Part shown: positions 1-7,661 of the stretch, piece after piece
Layout of the letters: every line of letters starts with the position of its first letter
Numbering within the stretch: position 1 is the stretch's first letter
Source of the DNA: DASVEG01 sp035540495
Lineage (GTDB): Bacteria > Actinomycetota > Acidimicrobiia > Acidimicrobiales > CADCTF01
NCBI GenBank assembly: GCA_035540495.1
Contig: DATLGL010000009.1
Location: 1 to 30,340 of the forward strand
DNA length: 30,340 nucleotides
Direction of reading: 5' to 3'
Program-made: the position numbers and the translations under genes
Notes under the pieces: model-generated
Seen by the model: the letters and a program-made list of their open reading frames with translations, nothing else
Database searches by the model: none
What the model was told of the DNA's origin: nothing

Positions 1-1
1 C

Positions 2-151
2 ACCCGGGCCCACCCGTTCGCTCCGGACCAGCCGCCGCTCAACATCCTCGTCGGCCTGCCCGTGGCGGTGATCGACAAGGGCATCACCCTGGCCAAGGAC
101 GTGATCGGCGAGGTGGTCAATCGCGGCAAGCAGGGTACGAAGACGTCATGA
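2..151 (+). CDS. C-terminal end of an unidentified protein (5' end outside window)
   Basis: An open frame enters from the left edge and encodes 49 residues before a TGA. The tail is LNILVGLPVAVIDKGITLAK followed by a basic end (NRGKQGTKTS). The stretch is moderately hydrophobic and could be amphipathic. I do not recognise a family. Its stop overlaps the ATG of the next small ORF as ATGA, which is how true gene pairs in this window are joined; this is the main reason to believe the frame. The other forward frame that is open here gives low-complexity Arg/Gly/Pro sequence. Confidence 0.5.
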   Translation, partial: TRAHPFAPDQPPLNILVGLPVAVIDKGITLAKDVIGEVVNRGKQGTKTS

Positions 152-318
152 GCAACCAGGGCAACTCCGACGCCCGGCTCGACGCCATCCAGGACCGCAT
201 CGACGAGGGGCGTCAAGACCTCGCCGAGATGGAGGGCACCGACGACGAGCCGCGCTTCAGCGACGACGGCATGATCGAGAAGGGCGCGGGCACCGACGCG
301 AACGCCCCTCCCGGCTGA
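148..318 (+). CDS. Small acidic hypothetical protein (56 aa)
   Basis: The ATG at 148 overlaps the preceding stop (ATGA), so translation is probably coupled. The product is hydrophilic and acidic, beginning MSNQGNSDARLDAIQDRIDE, with a predicted short helix and a Gly/Ala/Pro-rich tail. There is no membrane segment, signal peptide or motif that I recognise. A strong hairpin at 343-391 follows 24 bp after the stop, consistent with this being the last gene of its transcript. It resembles small acidic proteins of unknown function often found in actinobacteria; no function is proposed. Confidence 0.55.
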   Translation: MSNQGNSDARLDAIQDRIDEGRQDLAEMEGTDDEPRFSDDGMIEKGAGTDANAPPG

Positions 319-342
319 ACCTGAACCTGCACCCCACCCCTC

Positions 343-391
343 GATCTGGAGGAAATTCTCCGGGATAGTTCCGGAGAATTTCCTCCAGATC
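343..391. terminator. Perfect 21-bp inverted repeat, probable bidirectional terminator
   Basis: Bases 343-363 are the exact reverse complement of 371-391, leaving a 7-base loop (gatagtt). The stem contains GGAGGAAATTCTCC. It lies between the 3' ends of the convergent genes at 148-318 (+) and 413-718 (-). No run of T follows on either strand, so it is not a classical intrinsic terminator, but placement and stability favour a two-way terminator. A mobile palindromic repeat is the alternative. Confidence 0.65.
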
Positions 392-412
392 CGCGTATGC
401 GGGGGGGAACGG

Positions 413-718
413 TCAGGAGCTTCGCAAGACCCGGATCGCCAGCTGGCCGTTGCCGAACGACGTCTCGAGCTGCGGGCCGAAGCCGTCGGGCAGGTCGAGG
501 CTTCGCTCGTACGGGCCGTAGTGCCACTCGTGGAGCAGGTAGTCCTTGACCGCCTCGGTGCGCATCGCGGCGCGCAGCGTGAGGCGCGAGCCGTCAATGT
601 TCACGTCGACGTCGTCGGGCATGACGCCGGCGAGCGGCGCGACGATCACCACGGCGCCGTCGGTTTCGTACATGTTGACGGGGACCGTCTGGCCCTCCAT
701 CGGGGTGGAGTCGGACAT
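413..718 (-). CDS. Hsp20/alpha-crystallin-like small heat-shock protein
   Basis: The 101-residue protein has the beta-rich layout of an alpha-crystallin domain: a strand pair around NMYETDGAVVIVAPLAGVMP, then DDVDVNIDGSRLTLRA, a YGPYERSLDLPDG stretch matching the family's (F)ersf.LP motif, and a final NGQLAIRVLRSS that corresponds to the conserved strand near the Hsp20 C-terminus. It is shorter than typical Hsp20 proteins (140-160 aa), lacking an N-terminal arm and the IxI tail, so it may form dimers rather than large oligomers. It lies 26 bp downstream of the pirin gene on the same strand and may share its transcript. A TAGGGC hexamer at 730-725, six bases before the ATG, is a weak leaderless -10 candidate. 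Confidence 0.75.
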   Translation of the reverse strand: MSDSTPMEGQTVPVNMYETDGAVVIVAPLAGVMPDDVDVNIDGSRLTLRAAMRTEAVKDYLLHEWHYGPYERSLDLPDGFGPQLETSFGNGQLAIRVLRSS

Positions 719-744
719 GCCGACGCCCTACCCGCAGGCGCCCG

Positions 745-1479
745 CTACGCAGCCCGCAGGCGAGCGTGCATCTCCCACACGAGGATCTCCGCACCCGCTG
801 CCGCATCCGCGGTGATCCTCGGTGAACCGGCAGAGGTGATCCGAGCCGCGTCGCCGTCAGCGAGCCGGCCTGCACCCTCGAGATCGATCGCTCCTCCTCC
901 GACGAAGAGGTGGACGTACGGCGCATCCGGAAGCGACACCGTCTCGCCCGGCTTCAGCCGGCCCGCCCAGAGCGTGGCGCCCTTCTGGCGGATGGCGATC
1001 GCTCCGTCGTACCCGCGGCCCGACGCCACCGGCACGAGCCCGCCCCGGTCGAGCGCGTCGTTGATGTCGAGCTGCTCGTACCCCGGGTTGATGCGCTCGG
1101 TGTCGGGCACCACCCACATCTGGATGAAGTGGACGTCCTGCCCCTTCGACGGGTTCATCTCGGAGTGCCAGATGCCCGTGCCCGCGCTCATCCGCTGGGC
1201 CAGACCCGGATAGATCAGCCCGCGATTGCCCTCCGAGTCCTTGTGCTCGAGCTCCCCGTCGAGCACCCACGTCACGATCTCCATGTCGCGGTGGGGGTGG
1301 GTCTCGAACCCGCTGCCGGCGAGGACCCGATCGTCGTTGTTGACGAGCAACAGCCCGAAGTGGGTGTTCGACGGGTCGTAGCGCCCACCGAACGAGAACG
1401 AGTGCTTCGAGTCGAGCCACCCGATGCGAGTGCTCGGCCGCTCGTTCGCCCGCCGGATGTCGAACACAGTTGATTGCAT
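745..1479 (-). CDS. Pirin family protein (bicupin)
   Basis: The 244-residue product is a typical pirin. The N-terminal cupin carries RIGWLDSKHSFSFG, then HPHRDMEIVTWVLDGELEH, and GTGIWHSEMNPS, giving the standard metal ligands His61, His63, His105 and Glu107. The C-terminal half is a degenerate cupin (YVHLFVGGGAIDLEGAG). Pirins bind Fe(II); some family members oxidise quercetin and others act as redox-sensing partners of transcription factors, so the substrate is open. I start at ATG 1479; an in-frame TTG at 1485 adds two residues. The start codon sits inside an inverted repeat AGTTGA-N8-TCAACT (1468-1487), a possible operator. The gene leads a likely two-gene unit with the Hsp20-like gene. 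Confidence 0.9.
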   Translation of the reverse strand: MQSTVFDIRRANERPSTRIGWLDSKHSFSFGGRYDPSNTHFGLLLVNNDDRVLAGSGFETHPHRDMEIVTWVLDGELEHKDSEGNRGLIYPGLAQRMSAGTGIWHSEMNPSKGQDVHFIQMWVVPDTERINPGYEQLDINDALDRGGLVPVASGRGYDGAIAIRQKGATLWAGRLKPGETVSLPDAPYVHLFVGGGAIDLEGAGRLADGDAARITSAGSPRITADAAAGAEILVWEMHARLRAA

Positions 1480-1487
1480 GTTCAACT
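1468..1487. promoter_or_regulatory. Inverted repeat over the pirin start codon, possible operator
   Basis: AGTTGA (1468-1473) and TCAACT (1482-1487) form a perfect 6-bp dyad with an 8-base spacer, centred on the pirin ATG. Pirin genes are often controlled by MarR/HxlR-type repressors that bind TTGA...TCAA dyads, but no regulator gene is adjacent. The operator role is inference. Confidence 0.3.
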
Positions 1488-1513
1488 AAACCCCCGGCGG
1501 GCAGCGAGCATTC

Positions 1514-2449
1514 CTAGAGGTTCTCCTTGATCCAGTCCTCGGCGACCGCAGCGGCGTCTTCCTTCTCGACGTCGACGCGGGTGTTGAGGTCGATCAGGTC
1601 CTCGGTGGTGAGGGCGGCGGAAACCTTGTTGAGGATCTCCTTGATCTCGTCGGTCAGCGCCTCGTCGCGAACGACCGGCACGACGTTGCCCGCCGGCTGG
1701 ATGAACTGGTCGTCCTCCAGCACGACGAAGTCGTTCGACTTGATCGCCGGGTCGGACGAGAAGAGACGAGCGACGTCGACGTCGCCGTCCTTGAGCGACT
1801 TGACCGTGATCGGGCCGCCGGTGTCGAGCGCCTTGAACTCACGGAACCTCAAGCCGTAGACGTCCTGCAGGCCCTTGTAGCAGGTGATGCGCTGCGCGCA
1901 TTCCGGCGGGCCGCCCATGACGAGGGACGACTCCTTGCCCTTGAGGTCGGAGATCTTCTTCACGCCGAGCTCGTCGGCCTTCTTCTTCGTCATCGCCAGG
2001 ACGTCGCCGTCCGCGGCTTCCGACGGTTCGAGCACGGTCAGCTTCTTCGCCTTCGCCAGCTCACGCAGCTTCGACGTCGTGGCCTCGACGTCGTCGCCCG
2101 GCTCGCTCGCGTTGGCGTCGTAGAACGCGAGCAGGTTGCCGACGTACTCGGGGACGATGTCGATGTCGCCCTTCTCGAGCGCGGGTGCGACGATCTCGCG
2201 CGCACCGAGCTTGAGCTTGTAGTTGACCTTGATGCCCTCGGCTTCGAGCGCCTTGCCGTAGATGTTGGCGAGGATCTCGCTCTCGCCGAAACCGAACGAC
2301 GCGATCGTCACCTGCGGCCCAGAGCCGGCGCCGGTGTCGTCGTCGCCGGCGGACGTACCGCCGCCGTCGTCGTCGCCTCCGCATGCGGAGAACATGAGCA
2401 ACATCAACAGGGTGAAGAGGGCGAGGAGCTTGATGCGGCTGGGCTTCAT
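1514..2449 (-). CDS. opuCC: Compatible-solute ABC importer, substrate-binding lipoprotein
   Basis: The 311-residue protein begins MKPSRIKLLALFTLLMLL and reaches Cys23 in FSAC, a lipobox-like site, followed by an acidic Gly/Asp linker. The mature part matches the OpuAC/ProX family: an early FGFGESEILANIYGKALEA, DIVPEYVGNLLAFYD, and later FIQPAGNVVPVVRDEAL. The family binds glycine betaine, choline, carnitine or related quaternary amines for osmoprotection; which one cannot be read from sequence. It is the last gene of a permease-permease-lipoprotein unit, 32 bp after the second permease, with an AAGGAG element about 12 bases before the ATG. Confidence 0.88.
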   Translation of the reverse strand: MKPSRIKLLALFTLLMLLMFSACGGDDDGGGTSAGDDDTGAGSGPQVTIASFGFGESEILANIYGKALEAEGIKVNYKLKLGAREIVAPALEKGDIDIVPEYVGNLLAFYDANASEPGDDVEATTSKLRELAKAKKLTVLEPSEAADGDVLAMTKKKADELGVKKISDLKGKESSLVMGGPPECAQRITCYKGLQDVYGLRFREFKALDTGGPITVKSLKDGDVDVARLFSSDPAIKSNDFVVLEDDQFIQPAGNVVPVVRDEALTDEIKEILNKVSAALTTEDLIDLNTRVDVEKEDAAAVAEDWIKENL

Positions 2450-2481
2450 CTGGACGGCTTCTCCTTGAGGACGGGTTGCGC

Positions 2482-3219
2482 TTACGAGGGTCCGGCAGGT
2501 GCCGCGGTGCCGGCCAGGCCGGGGACGGCGCGGTGCGCGGCCGGGGATTCGAGACGGACACGGCCGGGTGCCACGCGCGCCTCGACGAGCCCGAGCCCGA
2601 GCTCGAGCGCGATGCAGAAGCCGGCGACGAGCACCGCGCCGGCGAAGACCTGGACGTAGTCCTGCGTGGCGAGGCCGTCGACGATGTACCGGCCGAAGCC
2701 GCCGGAGGCGACGACGGCAGCGAGCGACGCCGTCGCCGCCACCTGGACCGTCGAAGTACGCAGACCCGCCATCACGAGCGGCAGAGCGAGGGGCGCTTCC
2801 ACCCGAGTGAGCCGCTGCCAGCCGGTCATCCCCATGCCGTGCGCGGCCTCGCGGACGTCACGATCGACGCCGCGCATCCCGACGTAGGTGTTCGTCACGA
2901 TCGGCGGCACCGACAGGGCGACGAGGGCGACGATCGCTGGCGTGTTGCCGATGCCGGTGATCTGCACGGTGAGGACGAGCAGCGCGAGCGAGGGGATGGC
3001 GCGGCCGATGTTCGACACGTTGATGGCCACGAGCGCGCCCTTGCCGAGGTGGCCGAGCAGGAACCCGAGCGGCAGTCCGATGACGCTCGCGATGGCGATC
3101 GACACGAACGTGATCTCGGCGTACTCGAAGAAGCGGTTCGGGATGCCGCCGGGGCCGCTCCAGTTCGCCCCGTCCGCGAACCATGCCACGACCTCGCCGA
3201 GGAAGGTCGCGGCGATCAT
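2482..3219 (-). CDS. opuCD: Compatible-solute ABC importer, permease (second)
   Basis: The 245-residue membrane protein starts at ATG 3219, overlapping the stop of the other permease as ATGA. It has about six hydrophobic segments and the BPD-type EAA loop REAAHGMGMTGWQRLTRVEAP, which docks to the ATPase. SNIGRAIPSLALLVL is typical of OpuCB/OpuCD permeases. An upstream in-frame extension to 3636 lies wholly within the first permease gene and reads as Arg/His/Pro-rich shadow sequence, so it is rejected. No substrate-binding domain is fused at the C-terminus, consistent with the separate lipoprotein encoded next. Confidence 0.9.
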   Translation of the reverse strand: MIAATFLGEVVAWFADGANWSGPGGIPNRFFEYAEITFVSIAIASVIGLPLGFLLGHLGKGALVAINVSNIGRAIPSLALLVLTVQITGIGNTPAIVALVALSVPPIVTNTYVGMRGVDRDVREAAHGMGMTGWQRLTRVEAPLALPLVMAGLRTSTVQVAATASLAAVVASGGFGRYIVDGLATQDYVQVFAGAVLVAGFCIALELGLGLVEARVAPGRVRLESPAAHRAVPGLAGTAAPAGPS

Positions 3220-3890
3220 GTCGACGGCACCCGGGTCCACGGCATCATCGCCCGCTGCAGACCGACGAGGACGACGTCGGACACCACGGCGAGGAGGATC
3301 GACAAGGCGGACCCGAGAACGATCGGTGTGCGGAACGAACGCTGGTAGCCGTCGAGGATGAACTGGCCGTACCCGCCTTGCGCCACGAGCGCGGCGACCG
3401 TGACGAGGCCGATGGTGGTGACCGTCGCGATCCGGATGCCGGCGATGATCGCAGGCAGCGCCAGGGGCAACTCGATGCGCAGGAGCTGACGGCCCCACGA
3501 GTACCCCATGCCGTGCGCGGCATCCCGCACGTCGTCGGGCACCGAAGAGAGCCCCGTGAGGGTGTTCCTGAACAGGATCAGCAGGGTGTAGCTGGTGAGG
3601 GCGATCAGCGGCGTCGTGCGCGACAACCCCGTCCACGGGATGAGCAGCGCGAACAGCGCCAGCGACGGGATGGTGTAGATGACGCCCCCGACGAGGAGCA
3701 GTGGCGTCGCGAGGAGCTTGGTGCGGCTGCCGAGGATCGCCGCGGGCACGGCCAGCAGCGTGCCCACCACCACGGAGACGACGGTCAGGAACACGTGTTC
3801 CTTGGTGCGGAACCAGATCTCGTCACCGTGACGAACCACCCAGTCCCACCACAGCCACGAGTCCGGTCCGTTGGCCGCCAACGTCGACAT
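3216..3890 (-). CDS. opuCB: Compatible-solute ABC importer, permease (first)
   Basis: The 224-residue integral membrane protein carries the same family features as its neighbour: YTIPSLALFALLIPW, the EAA loop RDAAHGMGYSWGRQLLRIEL, and GYGQFILDGYQRSF. About five to six helices are visible. The two permeases probably form a heterodimer with the ATPase encoded divergently at 3944. The ATG at 3890 lies nine bases from a TAGCGT -10 box (3905-3900), so the mRNA would have a leader of only about two bases. It heads the minus-strand unit with the second permease and the lipoprotein. Confidence 0.9.
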   Translation of the reverse strand: MSTLAANGPDSWLWWDWVVRHGDEIWFRTKEHVFLTVVSVVVGTLLAVPAAILGSRTKLLATPLLLVGGVIYTIPSLALFALLIPWTGLSRTTPLIALTSYTLLILFRNTLTGLSSVPDDVRDAAHGMGYSWGRQLLRIELPLALPAIIAGIRIATVTTIGLVTVAALVAQGGYGQFILDGYQRSFRTPIVLGSALSILLAVVSDVVLVGLQRAMMPWTRVPST

Positions 3891-3899
3891 GTTCGGCGC

Positions 3900-3909
3900 A
3901 CGCTACCTT
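3900..3909. promoter_or_regulatory. Overlapping divergent -10 boxes (opu permease / opu ATPase)
   Basis: The 10-mer ACGCTACCTT has the form ANNNTANNNT. Read leftward it gives TAGCGT, nine bases from the permease ATG at 3890. Read rightward it gives TACCTT, which would start a transcript near 3916 with a leader of about 28 bases to the ATPase GTG. The two boxes share their TA at 3904-3905. Confidence 0.5.
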
Positions 3910-3943
3910 CGCCGGCGATGCTTTCCGCCCGTTCGACCGGCCG

Positions 3944-4933
3944 GTGATCCGTCTCGAGGCGGTCTCGAAGCGCTTCCCGAACGGCCATGCCGCGGTCGAC
4001 GAGCTCTCGCTCGAGGTCGACGAGGGCGAGCTGTGCGTGCTGGTCGGCCCTTCCGGGTGCGGCAAGACCACGACCATGAAGATGATCAACCGCCTCATCG
4101 ATCCGACCTCGGGTCGAGTGCTGCTCGACGGCGCCGACGTGGCGGGCGTCGACCCGGTCGCGCTGCGCAGGCGGATCGGCTACGTGATCCAGCAGATCGG
4201 TCTGTTCCCCCACCAGACCGTCGCGGACAACATCGCGACCGTCCCCCACCTCCTCGGCTGGGACAAGAAGCGCGTGGCCGTCAGGGTCGGTGAACTCCTC
4301 GACCTCGTGGGCCTGCCCGCGGCGTCGTTCGCGAAGCGATACCCGAGCCAGCTGTCGGGCGGCGAACGTCAACGGGTCGGTGTCGCGCGGGCGCTCGCCG
4401 CCGACCCGCCGGTGCTCTTGATGGACGAGCCGTTCGGCGCCATCGACCCGATCACCCGCTCCCGCCTGCAGGACGAGTTCCTCCGCCTCCAGGGCGAGGT
4501 GAAGAAGACGATCGTGTTCGTGACCCACGACGTCGAGGAGGCGGTGAAGCTCGGCGACCGGATCGCCGTGCTGGCGGAGGGCGGCGTGCTGGCGCAGCAC
4601 GACACGCCACGGCGGGTGCTCGCGGATCCGGCTTCGCCGTTCGTCGCCGACTTCGTCGGAAGCGACCGCGGCATCAAGGCGCTCGCGGTCACGCCGATCG
4701 ATCCCACTCGGTTGCTGCCGGTTCCGGGCGAGACCAGGGCCGCCGCCGATCGACTCGCTGGTGACGTCCCGCGCGTCTCGCTCGGCGCCACGCTCGCCGA
4801 CGCGCTCGCTGCGATCCTCGCGAGCGATGCGGGGTGGGTCGCGGTGGAGGACCAGGGCCAGATGATCGGCACCCTCACCCCCGCAGCGATCCACGCGTCG
4901 GTGCGCACGACCGACGCCTCTCCTCCGGGCTGA
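3944..4933 (+). CDS. opuCA: Compatible-solute ABC importer, ATPase
   Basis: The 329-residue product is a complete ABC ATPase: Walker A GPSGCGKTTT, Q-loop QQIGLFPH, signature LSGGERQRVG, Walker B LLMDEPFGAID and switch VTHD. Beyond the core, residues of about 240-320 include one CBS-like segment (GATLADALAAILASDAGWVA). OpuCA proteins usually carry a CBS pair that senses ionic strength or c-di-AMP, so this looks reduced. I chose GTG 3944 because the homologous sequence (VIRLEAVSKRFPNG) begins there; the upstream open frame overlaps the divergent permease and is low complexity. No Shine-Dalgarno is evident. The gene ends 6 bp from the convergent znuB-like gene. Confidence 0.9.
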   Translation: MIRLEAVSKRFPNGHAAVDELSLEVDEGELCVLVGPSGCGKTTTMKMINRLIDPTSGRVLLDGADVAGVDPVALRRRIGYVIQQIGLFPHQTVADNIATVPHLLGWDKKRVAVRVGELLDLVGLPAASFAKRYPSQLSGGERQRVGVARALAADPPVLLMDEPFGAIDPITRSRLQDEFLRLQGEVKKTIVFVTHDVEEAVKLGDRIAVLAEGGVLAQHDTPRRVLADPASPFVADFVGSDRGIKALAVTPIDPTRLLPVPGETRAAADRLAGDVPRVSLGATLADALAAILASDAGWVAVEDQGQMIGTLTPAAIHASVRTTDASPPG

Positions 4934-4939
4934 CCTGGT

Positions 4940-5788
4940 TCAGGCGGCGTCGAGGCCGCGGGTGTTGCGCAGGCCCTTCACACCCGTGGCGGCGAACACG
5001 GCCGCGAAGGCGGCGGTGCCGACGAGCACGATCATCGGCCCGGACGGGATGTCGAGGTGGTAGCTCGCCACCATCCCGATGAAGCCCGACGCCGCTCCGA
5101 TGGCGGTCGACATCAGGAGCATGCGGGAGAAGCTGTTCGTCAGCATCCGCGCGACGACGGGCGGGATCACCAGGGTCGCGGCGACCAGCATCACGCCGAG
5201 GACGTTCATGGTCGTCAGGATCGTTGCCGCCAGTAGCAGCATGAGCAGGGCGTCGATGCGGGCGGTCGGCACACCGGACACGTCGGCGACGTCTGGGTCG
5301 AACGTGGCGAACAGCAGGGGCCGGTACGCGAAGAACACGACGAGGCCGGCCACGATCGTGACGAGCAGGACCAGGCCGACCTGCTGGCGGTCGACGCCGA
5401 GCACGTTGCCGAACAGGTACGAGTCTGGGTTCTTCCCCGCGGAGCCGAACACCTTGAGCAGCGCGAGGCCGATGGCGAACGACGCCGTCGTGATCACACC
5501 GATCGCGGCGTCCGACCCGATGGCGCGGCGGCGTGTGACCGAGCCGATCATCAGGGCGGAGGCGAACCCCCACAGCCCGGCCCCGAGGAAGAGGTTCACA
5601 CCGAGCAGGGCGCTCGCCGCGAACCCCCCGAAGATCGCGTGCGAGAGACCGTGGCCGATGTAGCTCATCCCCCGCAGCACGACGAACGTTCCGACGAGGC
5701 CGCAGAGCGCACCAGCGAGCGTCGCCACGATCAGCCCGTTGCGGAAGAACTCGAAGTCGAACGGGCGAAGGAACTCGGCAAGCGTCAT
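4940..5788 (-). CDS. znuB: Zinc/manganese ABC importer, permease (ABC-3 family)
   Basis: The 282-residue membrane protein has about eight to nine hydrophobic segments. It carries ABC-3 hallmarks: an N-terminal FEFFRNGLIVATLAGALCG, GTFVVLRGMSYIGHGLSHAI, and a later ATLVIPPVVARMLTNSFSRM. This family carries Zn2+ or Mn2+ across the membrane together with a ZnuC ATPase and a ZnuA lipoprotein, both encoded just upstream. Its ATG is 13 bp after the znuC stop, within a 17-bp tandem duplication. It is the last gene of znuA-znuC-znuB. Confidence 0.9.
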   Translation of the reverse strand: MTLAEFLRPFDFEFFRNGLIVATLAGALCGLVGTFVVLRGMSYIGHGLSHAIFGGFAASALLGVNLFLGAGLWGFASALMIGSVTRRRAIGSDAAIGVITTASFAIGLALLKVFGSAGKNPDSYLFGNVLGVDRQQVGLVLLVTIVAGLVVFFAYRPLLFATFDPDVADVSGVPTARIDALLMLLLAATILTTMNVLGVMLVAATLVIPPVVARMLTNSFSRMLLMSTAIGAASGFIGMVASYHLDIPSGPMIVLVGTAAFAAVFAATGVKGLRNTRGLDAA

Positions 5789-5825
5789 CGCCGCGCCCGG
5801 TTCATCGCCGCGCCCGCTTCATCGA
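5785..5825. repeat. 17-bp tandem duplication at the znuC-znuB junction
   Basis: Bases 5785-5801 and 5802-5818 match at 16 of 17 positions, and a third partial copy (TCATCGA) begins at 5819. On the coding strand each unit reads ATGAA(G/C)CGGGCGCGGCG. The first unit encodes the ZnuC tail MKRARR; the second would encode MNRARR, then the true znuB ATG follows. Deleting one unit would restore an ATGA overlap like those elsewhere here, so a small duplication probably separated the two genes. Confidence 0.7.
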
Positions 5826-6623
5826 CACGACGCGCCCTTCGGTGCCCGTGGCGGGAGCCTTCCACTCGTCGACGACGACGGGCATGCCGCCGTGCTCGAG
5901 CACCTCCATGCGAGCGCCGTACGTTCGCTCGAGCACCTCCGGCGACAGCACGTCGCGCGGCGCGCCGGCAGCGATGACCTCGCGGTTGAGGCACACGATC
6001 TCCGGCAGGTGGGCGGCGATCCCGTTGAGGTCGTGGGTCGTGAGGAGGATGCCTATGCCCTCGTGGTTGAGGTCGCGCAGCAGGTGCAGGACCTCGTGCC
6101 GGGTCCGCACATCGACACCCGACGTTGGCTCGTCGAGGACGAGGAGATCGGGCCGGCCGATGAGCGCGCGCGCAAGGAAGACGCGCTGCTGCTGTCCGCC
6201 CGAGAGCTCTCGTATGTGACGGTCTTGCAGCTCCGCGATGCCGAGTGCCTCGAGCACCTCGGCCACGTCTCGCTTCTCCTCCGCGCTCGCCCACGGCAGG
6301 ATCCGGGACCGGCGGCGGGCCATCAGCACGCACTGACCGACGGTGACGGGGAAGTTCCAGTCGACCGTCTCGATCTGGGGGACGTACCCGACGGTCGAAC
6401 CGGGCCGCCGCTCGACCCGGCCGGCGATCGGCGTGACCGTGCCGAGCACCGCACGCAGCAACGTGGTCTTCCCAGAACCGGACGGGCCGACGACCCCGAC
6501 GAACGCGCCGGGGGCGACCGACACGTCGACGTTCACCAGCACTGGCTCGGCGCCGTACCGGCAGGTGACGCGATCGAGGCGGACGAGGTCGGCCACGCTC
6601 GCGTGTGTGGGTCGTGACGTCAC
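5802..6623 (-). CDS. znuC: Zinc/manganese ABC importer, ATPase
   Basis: The 273-residue ATPase has Walker A GPSGSGKTT, Q-loop YVPQIETVDWNFP (the VPQ...DWxFP pattern is characteristic of metal-ABC ATPases), signature LSGGQQQRVF, Walker B LLVLDEPTSGVD and switch TTHD. The start is GTG 6623, overlapping the znuA stop as GTGA. It powers the ZnuB channel. The C-terminus is a short basic MKRARR created within the tandem duplication. Confidence 0.9.
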   Translation of the reverse strand: MTSRPTHASVADLVRLDRVTCRYGAEPVLVNVDVSVAPGAFVGVVGPSGSGKTTLLRAVLGTVTPIAGRVERRPGSTVGYVPQIETVDWNFPVTVGQCVLMARRRSRILPWASAEEKRDVAEVLEALGIAELQDRHIRELSGGQQQRVFLARALIGRPDLLVLDEPTSGVDVRTRHEVLHLLRDLNHEGIGILLTTHDLNGIAAHLPEIVCLNREVIAAGAPRDVLSPEVLERTYGARMEVLEHGGMPVVVDEWKAPATGTEGRVVSMKRARR

Positions 6624-7630
6624 TGGGGGTACGTGGCTCGATCCGCCACGACGTCGCTGACATCCACGTCTGCGAGCGCCGAGGGATCCCCGCCAAGGGC
6701 CTCGATCATCGTCGTGAAGTTGTACCGGAGAAGCGAGAGCAACGTGTGTTCGCGGTCGCCCGGCTTGCCCGGCAGGTCGTCGTCGCGAAGCTCGTCGATG
6801 TAGCGGACCCCGGTTTCCTTGCCGATCTGCTGGAGCACCGGGCTCGGGAAGACCTCGCTCCCGAAGATCGCCTTGACCCCCTCGGACTCGATCTGATCGA
6901 TGAGGTCGGCGACCTCCTTCGGCGTCGGGTCCTCGAAGCTCTCGACCTGGATCGCGCCGACGATCTTCCAGCCGTACGTCTTGGCGAAGTAGGCGTAGGC
7001 GTCGTGGTAGGTGACGAGCTTCCGGTCATCGACCGGGATGGTCGCGGTCGACTCCCGCAGCGCCTCGTCGAAGGCGTCGATGCGAGCGGAGTACTTCTCG
7101 TAGTTCGCTTCGTACGCGGCGGCGTTGTCTTCGTCCGCAGCCGACAACTCGTCCTTGATGACCTCGGCGTACCTCTTCGCGTACGTCGGGTCGGTCCAGA
7201 GGTGGGGGTTCGGCTTGCCCTCCTCCTCGGGGAACGAGAAGTCGTAGATGTAGTCATCTTCCGGCAGGACGGCGTCGCCGAGCGAGACGATCTTCGCGCC
7301 GGACTTCTTGTTCTTCTCTGCGAGATCGAGCGTCGGATCCTCGAGCTTGAGGCCGTTGACGAAGATGAGGTCGGCCTCCGACAGGACCTCGGCGACGCTG
7401 GGAGGCGGTTCGAACGTGTGGCTGTTCGTGCCCTCGGGCACGACGCCGTCGATCTCCACGAGGTCGCCGCCGATGTTCGCCGCGATGTTCGTGATCGGCG
7501 AGACCGTCGTGACGACCTTGAGCTTGCCGCCGCCGGCACCGCCCGCCGGCGCCGCGTCGCCGGAGCTGCCACAGGCTCCGGCCACGAGCAGCAGGGCGAC
7601 GACAGACGCGACGACGCGGCCGGAACGCAT
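6620..7630 (-). CDS. znuA: Zinc/manganese ABC importer, metal-binding lipoprotein
   Basis: The 336-residue product begins MRSGRVVASVVALLLVAGAC, with lipidation at Cys20. Metal-site residues of the cluster A-I binding proteins are visible: His71 in TNSHTFEP, His143 in NPHLWTDP, His209 in TYHDAYAYF, and an acidic ligand in IFGSEVFPSP. The usual ZnuA His-rich loop is absent; the equivalent loop is acidic (PEEEGKPNPH), so Mn2+ is possible as well as Zn2+. I chose ATG 7630 over an upstream in-frame start at 7690 because it gives a clean signal peptide and lies seven bases from a TACGTT -10 box. The gene is divergent from a Fur-family regulator. Confidence 0.9.
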   Translation of the reverse strand: MRSGRVVASVVALLLVAGACGSSGDAAPAGGAGGGKLKVVTTVSPITNIAANIGGDLVEIDGVVPEGTNSHTFEPPPSVAEVLSEADLIFVNGLKLEDPTLDLAEKNKKSGAKIVSLGDAVLPEDDYIYDFSFPEEEGKPNPHLWTDPTYAKRYAEVIKDELSAADEDNAAAYEANYEKYSARIDAFDEALRESTATIPVDDRKLVTYHDAYAYFAKTYGWKIVGAIQVESFEDPTPKEVADLIDQIESEGVKAIFGSEVFPSPVLQQIGKETGVRYIDELRDDDLPGKPGDREHTLLSLLRYNFTTMIEALGGDPSALADVDVSDVVADRATYPQ

Positions 7631-7637
7631 GTTGCCG

Positions 7638-7643
7638 AACGTA
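7638..7643 (-). promoter_or_regulatory. -10 box for leaderless znuACB
   Basis: TACGTT on the minus strand (7643 to 7638) is seven bases from the znuA ATG at 7630. A start seven bases past the hexamer falls at the ATG, giving an essentially leaderless mRNA. This supports the shorter znuA start. Confidence 0.5.
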
Positions 7644-7661
7644 CTGCGGGCTGACCGCTCC

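Noticed and set aside
2476..3947. Long plus-strand frames across the opu permeases
   Set aside because: Low-complexity Arg/Gly/Asp shadows typical of GC-rich DNA, opposite well-supported membrane proteins.
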